Below are positions 15,960-19,849 of a DNA stretch of 19,849 nt, one piece after another. Every line of letters starts with the position of its first letter. Position 1 is the stretch's first letter. The translations under genes and the position numbers were made by a program. The DNA is from an uncultured Acidobacteriota bacterium. Its GTDB lineage: Bacteria; Acidobacteriota; JAAYUB01. Below the pieces are notes generated by a model. The model was not told the origin of the DNA. It saw only the letters and a list, made by a program, of their open reading frames with translations, and made no database searches. The stretch covers positions 1 through 19,849 of the forward strand of contig CALAMB010000378.1 of the NCBI GenBank assembly GCA_937925645.1. The letters run 5' to 3'.

Positions 15960-17363
15960 ATGCGCAAGGCAATGCTGAGCCTGTGGGTGCTGGCGGCTCT
16001 GACCGCCGCCGTCCCTGTCCAGGCGGGGGTTGCGGTGATCGAGGTAAGTGTCGACGGCTCGGATTACCTGCTGATCCGCGGCACCGAGATCCGCGTGGAG
16101 CACCGCAATTTCGAACCACTGGCCAATCTGAAGGTGCGTTTCGATCCGCCGACCGGTATGCCGGTGGCGGCGGTGGCCGTCACGTTGACCCGGCTGGAGG
16201 GGACGGGACCGGTGACCGTTGTGGAACAGCCGGCCGCGGGCAACGATTACACGCTGAAAATTCTCATCGACAACGACAACGAATCACTCTACCCCCAGAA
16301 ATACCGGGTCCGCCTCGAGTGGGAGGAGCCGACGGCCGGACTGTTCCCCACCATGGACCGGAGCGTCCACGACTACTTCCACTGGCGCGGCGAAGTGGAT
16401 GGCACGGACCTGATCCGCATCCAGGGGTCCGGCGTGACCATCGACCACGTGCGCGCCCAGCCCATCAGGAACCAGCGCGTGGACTACACCGCCCCCCTGC
16501 CGGCGGCCAAGGTCGAAGTGGCGCTGTACACGGAGCGGGCGCGGGGGACCGTCGAGGTCATCCAGCAGCCCAGCTACGCCAACAACTACACGGCCATCGT
16601 CCGGGTCGACGACGGGAAGTTCTCCGGATCGGATGTCTACGATGTGTACCTCTACTGGCCGAAAACAATCCCCGCCGAGGCGATCACGCCCGACGAGATG
16701 GATTTCTACTGGGAAGGTCGCGTGGACGGGGTTGACCGCGTGGTTATCCGCGGCAACAGCGCCACCCTGGAGCACCTGCAGTCCAGACCCGCCGAAGGTG
16801 TCCGGGGGCAGTTCCGCCGGGCGCTGCCCCGGCAGGAGCAGACGGTCGACCTGCATGTATTTGCGGGGCGCGGCTCGGTGAAAATCATGGAACAGCCCGG
16901 CTGGGCCAATAATTACGCGGTGATCGTTCTGGTGGACGATTCAAACCGGGGCGGCGCCGCCGACTACCGTTTCGGCCTGCGCTGGGGGCAGGGCGGATCC
17001 GCCGGCAACGTCCCCATGACCGGCACCGCTCACGTCGGCACTCCCCCGGCCGGCACAGCCGCGGCCGGCAGCGGCGGGGTGATCCGATGGCGCGGCCGCG
17101 TCGACGGCAAGGACCGGCTGCTGTTCAAAGGCAACACCGTGAACGTGCAACACCTTGCGGCCCAGCCGATCCGCGACGCCAGCCACATGTTTTCCGATCC
17201 GCTGCCCGTCAAGGACGTGACGGTGACCCTGAACCTGATCGCCGGCCGGGGTTCGGTCCGGATCTTGGAGCAGCCGGGCCGCGGCAATAACTACACGCTG
17301 ATCGTCGAGATCGAGGACGCCGCCAACGGTGACGGCATCTACGAATTCGAACTGTTCTGGTGA
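15960..17363 (+). CDS. Exported protein of four tandem ~92-residue repeats, function unknown
   Basis: 467 residues with a strong ribosome binding site, AAGGAGG (15948-15954). A signal peptide covers about 1-22 (LSLWVLAALTAAVPVQA). The rest is four copies of one beta-rich domain at residues about 26-121, 142-233, 251-342 and 377-467. Each copy opens with WxGxVDGxDxxxIxG, has an EH or DH about 8 residues later, a central PLP, then RGxVxIxEQPxxxNNYTxIVxVDD, and closes with a Y/LxW. The last copy ends exactly at the C-terminal Trp. A Gly/Ala/Thr/Pro linker (343-375) precedes repeat 4. The first copy is the most divergent and lacks the opening Trp. I do not recognise the family; beta-sandwich modules for binding are a guess. 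ispE starts 7 bases after its stop, so the two are likely co-transcribed. Confidence 0.85.
   Translation: MRKAMLSLWVLAALTAAVPVQAGVAVIEVSVDGSDYLLIRGTEIRVEHRNFEPLANLKVRFDPPTGMPVAAVAVTLTRLEGTGPVTVVEQPAAGNDYTLKILIDNDNESLYPQKYRVRLEWEEPTAGLFPTMDRSVHDYFHWRGEVDGTDLIRIQGSGVTIDHVRAQPIRNQRVDYTAPLPAAKVEVALYTERARGTVEVIQQPSYANNYTAIVRVDDGKFSGSDVYDVYLYWPKTIPAEAITPDEMDFYWEGRVDGVDRVVIRGNSATLEHLQSRPAEGVRGQFRRALPRQEQTVDLHVFAGRGSVKIMEQPGWANNYAVIVLVDDSNRGGAADYRFGLRWGQGGSAGNVPMTGTAHVGTPPAGTAAAGSGGVIRWRGRVDGKDRLLFKGNTVNVQHLAAQPIRDASHMFSDPLPVKDVTVTLNLIAGRGSVRILEQPGRGNNYTLIVEIEDAANGDGIYEFELFW
16035..17360 (+). repeat. Four-fold protein-coding repeat within the exported protein
   Basis: Copies at about 16035-16322, 16383-16658, 16710-16985 and 17088-17360. 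They are related at protein level (opening VDG.D, central GRGSV..EQP, closing aromatic-rich strand) but diverged at DNA level, so this is an old domain duplication, not a recent tandem DNA repeat. Confidence 0.8.
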
Positions 17364-17370
17364 GCGGGCG

Positions 17371-18270
17371 ATGACGGTGCGCGTACCCGCCCGGGCGAAA
17401 GTCAATCTCCATCTGCAGGTGATGTTCCCCCGCCCGGACGGGTACCATGAACTCCGGACCATCTTCCAGACGGTGGACCTGGCCGACGAGATTATCTTGG
17501 AGCCCGCCGCCGACGGGGAGCTGGCGCTCCGCTGCGACCAGCCGGATGTGCCCACAGGCGAAGAGAACCTGTGCCTGCGGGCCGCCCGGCTGCTCCAGAC
17601 GGAAACCGGCACCCGCCGCGGCGCCCGGATCGACCTGCGCAAGCGGATCCCGATGCAGGCCGGGCTGGGCGGCGGGAGCGCCGATGCCGCGGCGACGCTG
17701 GTCGGATTGAACCGGCTGTGGGAACTCGGGTGCGCCCCGGAAGAGCTGCTGCTGTGGGGTGGGCGGCTGGGCTCGGACGTCCCGTTCTTTCTGGTGGGGG
17801 GCACCGCGCTCGGGCTGGGACGCGGCGAAGAACTGGTGCCCCTGTCGGACGCGCCGGCCCGCCACGTCCTGCTGGTGTGCCCGCCGCTGGCGGTCAGCAC
17901 GGCGTGGGCCTACGAACGCCTGAATTTTCTATTGACAACAAAGGGTTTCGTGAATAAAATCCCCTCCCTGCACCGGGTGCTCGCGGACGGTCGAATGGAA
18001 GCATTCCGGGGCGTGAACGATTTTGAAGCGGCGGTTTTTCCAGAATATCCCCTGTTGCCACACATCAAATCACAAATCGCGGATTGCGGCGCCGACGGGA
18101 CGATGATGAGTGGGAGCGGATCCTCGGTTTACGGGCTCTTTGACACTGCGGCTGCGTGCATGGAAGCAGAGCGTAACCTGTGCCGCCAGTCTGTGCCGGG
18201 CCGGATCATCCGCACCCGGTTCATCGGCCGAGACGAGTACCGTCGCCACCTGTTCTCCAACTGGGATTGA
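17371..18270 (+). CDS. ispE: 4-diphosphocytidyl-2-C-methyl-D-erythritol kinase
   Basis: 299 residues. GHMP-family kinase of the MEP isoprenoid pathway that phosphorylates CDP-methylerythritol at the 2-hydroxyl. Visible are ARAKVNLHL with catalytic Lys10, the ATP-binding PMQAGLGGGSADAAATL (94-110), catalytic Asp136 in GSDVPFF, and the C-terminal GTMMSGSGSSVYGLF. ATG 17371 is the standard family start; an upstream in-frame ATG would overlap the preceding gene by 35 bases. It follows the repeat protein by 7 bases and precedes tRNA-Gln by 5. The stretch encoding residues about 185-200 is markedly AT-rich compared with the rest and contains a consensus-like promoter, which may explain the local codon choice. 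Confidence 0.96.
   Translation: MTVRVPARAKVNLHLQVMFPRPDGYHELRTIFQTVDLADEIILEPAADGELALRCDQPDVPTGEENLCLRAARLLQTETGTRRGARIDLRKRIPMQAGLGGGSADAAATLVGLNRLWELGCAPEELLLWGGRLGSDVPFFLVGGTALGLGRGEELVPLSDAPARHVLLVCPPLAVSTAWAYERLNFLLTTKGFVNKIPSLHRVLADGRMEAFRGVNDFEAAVFPEYPLLPHIKSQIADCGADGTMMSGSGSSVYGLFDTAAACMEAERNLCRQSVPGRIIRTRFIGRDEYRRHLFSNWD
17932..17960 (+). promoter_or_regulatory. Near-consensus sigma-70 promoter inside ispE
   Basis: -35 TTGACA (17932-17937) is a perfect match. The spacer is 17 bp (17938-17954), and the -10 TAAAAT (17955-17960) matches five of six positions. It stands in an AT-rich island within otherwise GC-rich coding DNA and points toward tRNA-Gln (18276) and prs. A transcript would have a roughly 300-nt leader before the tRNA. 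Confidence 0.6.
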
Positions 18271-18275
18271 TCTGC

Positions 18276-18350
18276 TGGGGAGTCGTCAAGCGGTAAGACA
18301 CAGGTCTTTGGAACCTGCATTCGGAGGTTCGAATCCTCCCTCCCCAGCCA
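18276..18350 (+). tRNA. tRNA-Gln (anticodon TTG)
   Basis: A 75-nt cloverleaf with the CCA end encoded (18348-18350). The acceptor stem TGGGGAG/CTCCCCA has the U1-A72 pair typical of glutamine tRNAs. The anticodon stem CAGGT/ACCTG holds the loop CTTTGGA, anticodon TTG at 18308-18310. It lies between ispE and prs, an arrangement I recall from several bacterial phyla. Confidence 0.96.
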
Positions 18351-18411
18351 TATTTTTCCGGCGGATTCCGGCGCGCCCGCGGGCGCCGTCCGGTCGGTGA
18401 GGAGGCTTTCC

Positions 18412-19353
18412 TTGGTCAAGGGCGATCTGATCATCTTTTCCGGTTCTGCCAACGTGCCGTTGGCGGAGGAGATCTGTCGCTATCTGAAAGTCCCGAAGGG
18501 CGAGTGCCGGCTCAACCGGTTCGCCGATGGCGAACTCTATTTCCAGAGCCATGAAAACGTCCGCGGGCGCGACGTGTTCATCATCCAGCCCACGTCGAAT
18601 CCGGTCAACGACCATCTGATGGAACTCCTGATCATGATCGACGCCTGCAAGCGGGCGTCGGCCTCCCGGATCACGGCGGTCATGCCCTATTTCGGTTACG
18701 CCCGCCAGGACCGCAAGGACAAGCCGCGCGTGCCGATCTCGTCGAAGCTGGTGGCTGACCTGCTGACCGCCGCCGGCGCGAACCGGATCCTGACCATGGA
18801 CTTGCACGCGTCCCAGATCCAGGGGTTCTTCAACATCCCGGTGGACCACCTGTTTGCGGCCCCGGTGATCCTGGACTACATCTCCTCGTGCAATTTCGAG
18901 GACCTGACCATCCTGTCGCCGGACACGGGCGGCGCCGAACGGGCCCGGGCCTACGCCAAACGGCTCAACGCCGGGCTGGCCATCGGCGACAAGCGACGGG
19001 TTGCGGACAACGTGGCCGAAGTCATGCACATCATCGGCGACGTCGAGGCGAAGACCGTGGTCATCTGCGACGACATGATCGACACGGCCGGCACGGTGGT
19101 GGAAATCGTGCACGCGCTGGGTCTGCTCGGGGTCAAGCGGATCGTGGTGGCGGCCACCCACCCGGTGTTCAGCGGTCCCGCCTTCGAGCGGCTGGGCCAG
19201 CTGGCGCTGGAGGAGATCGTAGTGACGAACTCCATTCTGATACCCGAGGGACGGCGGCTGCAGAACCTCCGGATCCTGTCGGTGGCCGCCCTGTTCGGCG
19301 AGGCCATCCGCTCGATCCACTACGAGACGTCGATCAGCACGCTCTTTGTCTGA
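18412..19353 (+). CDS. prs: Ribose-phosphate pyrophosphokinase
   Basis: 313 residues. Makes PRPP from ribose 5-phosphate and ATP for nucleotide, His and Trp synthesis. Hallmarks: FADGE (38-42 region), PYFGYARQDRKDKPR, catalytic His132 in MDLHASQIQGFF, DTGGAERA, Lys194 in IGDKRR, and the PRPP loop VICDDMIDTAGT (217-228). The start is taken as TTG 18412 because AGGAGG (18400-18405) is spaced 6 bases from it; the GTG at 18397 overlaps that ribosome binding site and is unlikely. It is a class I enzyme of normal length. It follows tRNA-Gln and precedes rplY, the usual order. Confidence 0.96.
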   Translation: MVKGDLIIFSGSANVPLAEEICRYLKVPKGECRLNRFADGELYFQSHENVRGRDVFIIQPTSNPVNDHLMELLIMIDACKRASASRITAVMPYFGYARQDRKDKPRVPISSKLVADLLTAAGANRILTMDLHASQIQGFFNIPVDHLFAAPVILDYISSCNFEDLTILSPDTGGAERARAYAKRLNAGLAIGDKRRVADNVAEVMHIIGDVEAKTVVICDDMIDTAGTVVEIVHALGLLGVKRIVVAATHPVFSGPAFERLGQLALEEIVVTNSILIPEGRRLQNLRILSVAALFGEAIRSIHYETSISTLFV

Positions 19354-19394
19354 TGCGTTGACTGGCATATTTAACGTTAGCAGGAGATATTCCG

Positions 19395-19849
19395 ATGGAA
19401 AGAATGACAATCGAAGCGCGGCGGCGTTGGGATTTGGGCAAAAACGGCTCGCACCGCCTCCGCGAGACGGGCTGGGTCCCGGCCGTCGTCTACGGCAAGG
19501 ATACGGACCCCCTGCCGCTGGCCGTGGACCTGGCGCTCATGGACCGGCTGATGCACAATCCCGAAGCCCGCAACCAGATCTGCAACCTCAAGGTGGACGA
19601 CATGAAGCAGCTGGCGGTGCTCGTCCGCGACTACCAGCTGGACCCGATCCGGGGCGAACTGATTCACGTGGACCTGATGGTCGTGAATGAACAGCGCGCC
19701 ATCAAGGTCAAGGTGCCCATCGAGACAGTCGGCGTGCCGGTCGGCGTCAAGACCGCCGGCGGCATGCTGGTGGTCCTGGTCCGCGAGGTGCCCGTCGAGT
19801 GCCTGCCGCAGCACATCCCGGCGGTGATCCGCCTGGATGTCAGCGGCCT
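19395..19849 (+). CDS. rplY: 50S ribosomal protein L25 / general stress protein Ctc, 3'-truncated
   Basis: An open frame from ATG 19395 runs off the window end, giving 151 residues. AGGAGA (19382-19387) is correctly spaced. The N-terminal L25 domain is recognisable from IEARRRWDLGKNGSHRLR, GWVPAVVYGKD, and the strand VLVRDYQLDPIRGELIHVDL. The frame then continues into the beta domain of the longer Ctc/TL5 form (VPIETVGVPVGVKTAGG, REVPVECLPQHIP), so this is the two-domain version that binds 5S rRNA. It lies 41 bases downstream of prs. In most genomes pth follows, which would be just outside the window. Confidence 0.95.
   Translation, partial: MERMTIEARRRWDLGKNGSHRLRETGWVPAVVYGKDTDPLPLAVDLALMDRLMHNPEARNQICNLKVDDMKQLAVLVRDYQLDPIRGELIHVDLMVVNEQRAIKVKVPIETVGVPVGVKTAGGMLVVLVREVPVECLPQHIPAVIRLDVSG

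Noticed and set aside
1..19849. Mobile element, phage, defence system or CRISPR array
   Set aside because: No transposase, integrase, nuclease or regularly spaced repeat was seen on either strand; gene content and composition are even throughout.

Overview
The window is about 19.8 kb of GC-rich bacterial DNA from a Gram-negative organism: it encodes an outer-membrane porin with a C-terminal Phe and several exported proteins. A selenocysteine-dependent formate dehydrogenase, a rubrerythrin-like protein, a Hanks-type kinase fused to TPRs, a dockerin-bearing gingipain-like peptidase and the order ispE / tRNA-Gln / prs / rplY together would fit an anaerobic or microaerobic Acidobacteriota- or deltaproteobacteria-like lineage. 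That taxonomic placement is an inference. No mobile element, CRISPR array or integration scar was seen, and no gene-free stretch exceeds about 170 bases.

Left part (1-6112, + strand) is a formate locus. It holds the 3' part of an oxalate/formate-type MFS transporter, a strong stem-loop with a T-run, a receiver-only response regulator, a formate dehydrogenase catalytic subunit (fdhA) and a fused NuoE-NuoF diaphorase subunit (fdhB). fdhA is read through an in-frame TGA (2622-2624) as selenocysteine, followed by a SECIS hairpin. It looks like two ORFs unless this is recognised. FdhA would oxidise formate (or reduce CO2) and pass electrons through its iron-sulfur clusters to the FMN/NAD(H) site of FdhB. 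The stem-loop sits directly against the ribosome binding site of the regulator and may be a control point for the whole operon.

Middle part (6113-12006): a rubrerythrin-like diiron protein (-), a DcaP-like porin (+) with a terminator, and a 1237-residue secreted C25 (gingipain-like) cysteine peptidase (+) ending in a dockerin.

Right-middle part (12007-15793, - strand): YjbQ, a membrane-anchored TPR/Ser-Thr kinase with the kinase domain at the C-terminus, a SAM methyltransferase, tRNA-Ala(CGC) with its own promoter, and a PaaI-type thioesterase.

Right end (15960-19849, + strand): an exported protein built from four copies of a roughly 92-residue repeat I do not recognise, then 7 bases later ispE, tRNA-Gln(UUG), prs (TTG start) and the start of rplY. 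A near-consensus sigma-70 promoter lies inside ispE and could supply the tRNA and prs independently. The items most worth following up are the selenoprotein formate dehydrogenase, the four-repeat exported protein, the stem-loop at the regulator's ribosome binding site, and the promoter embedded in ispE.
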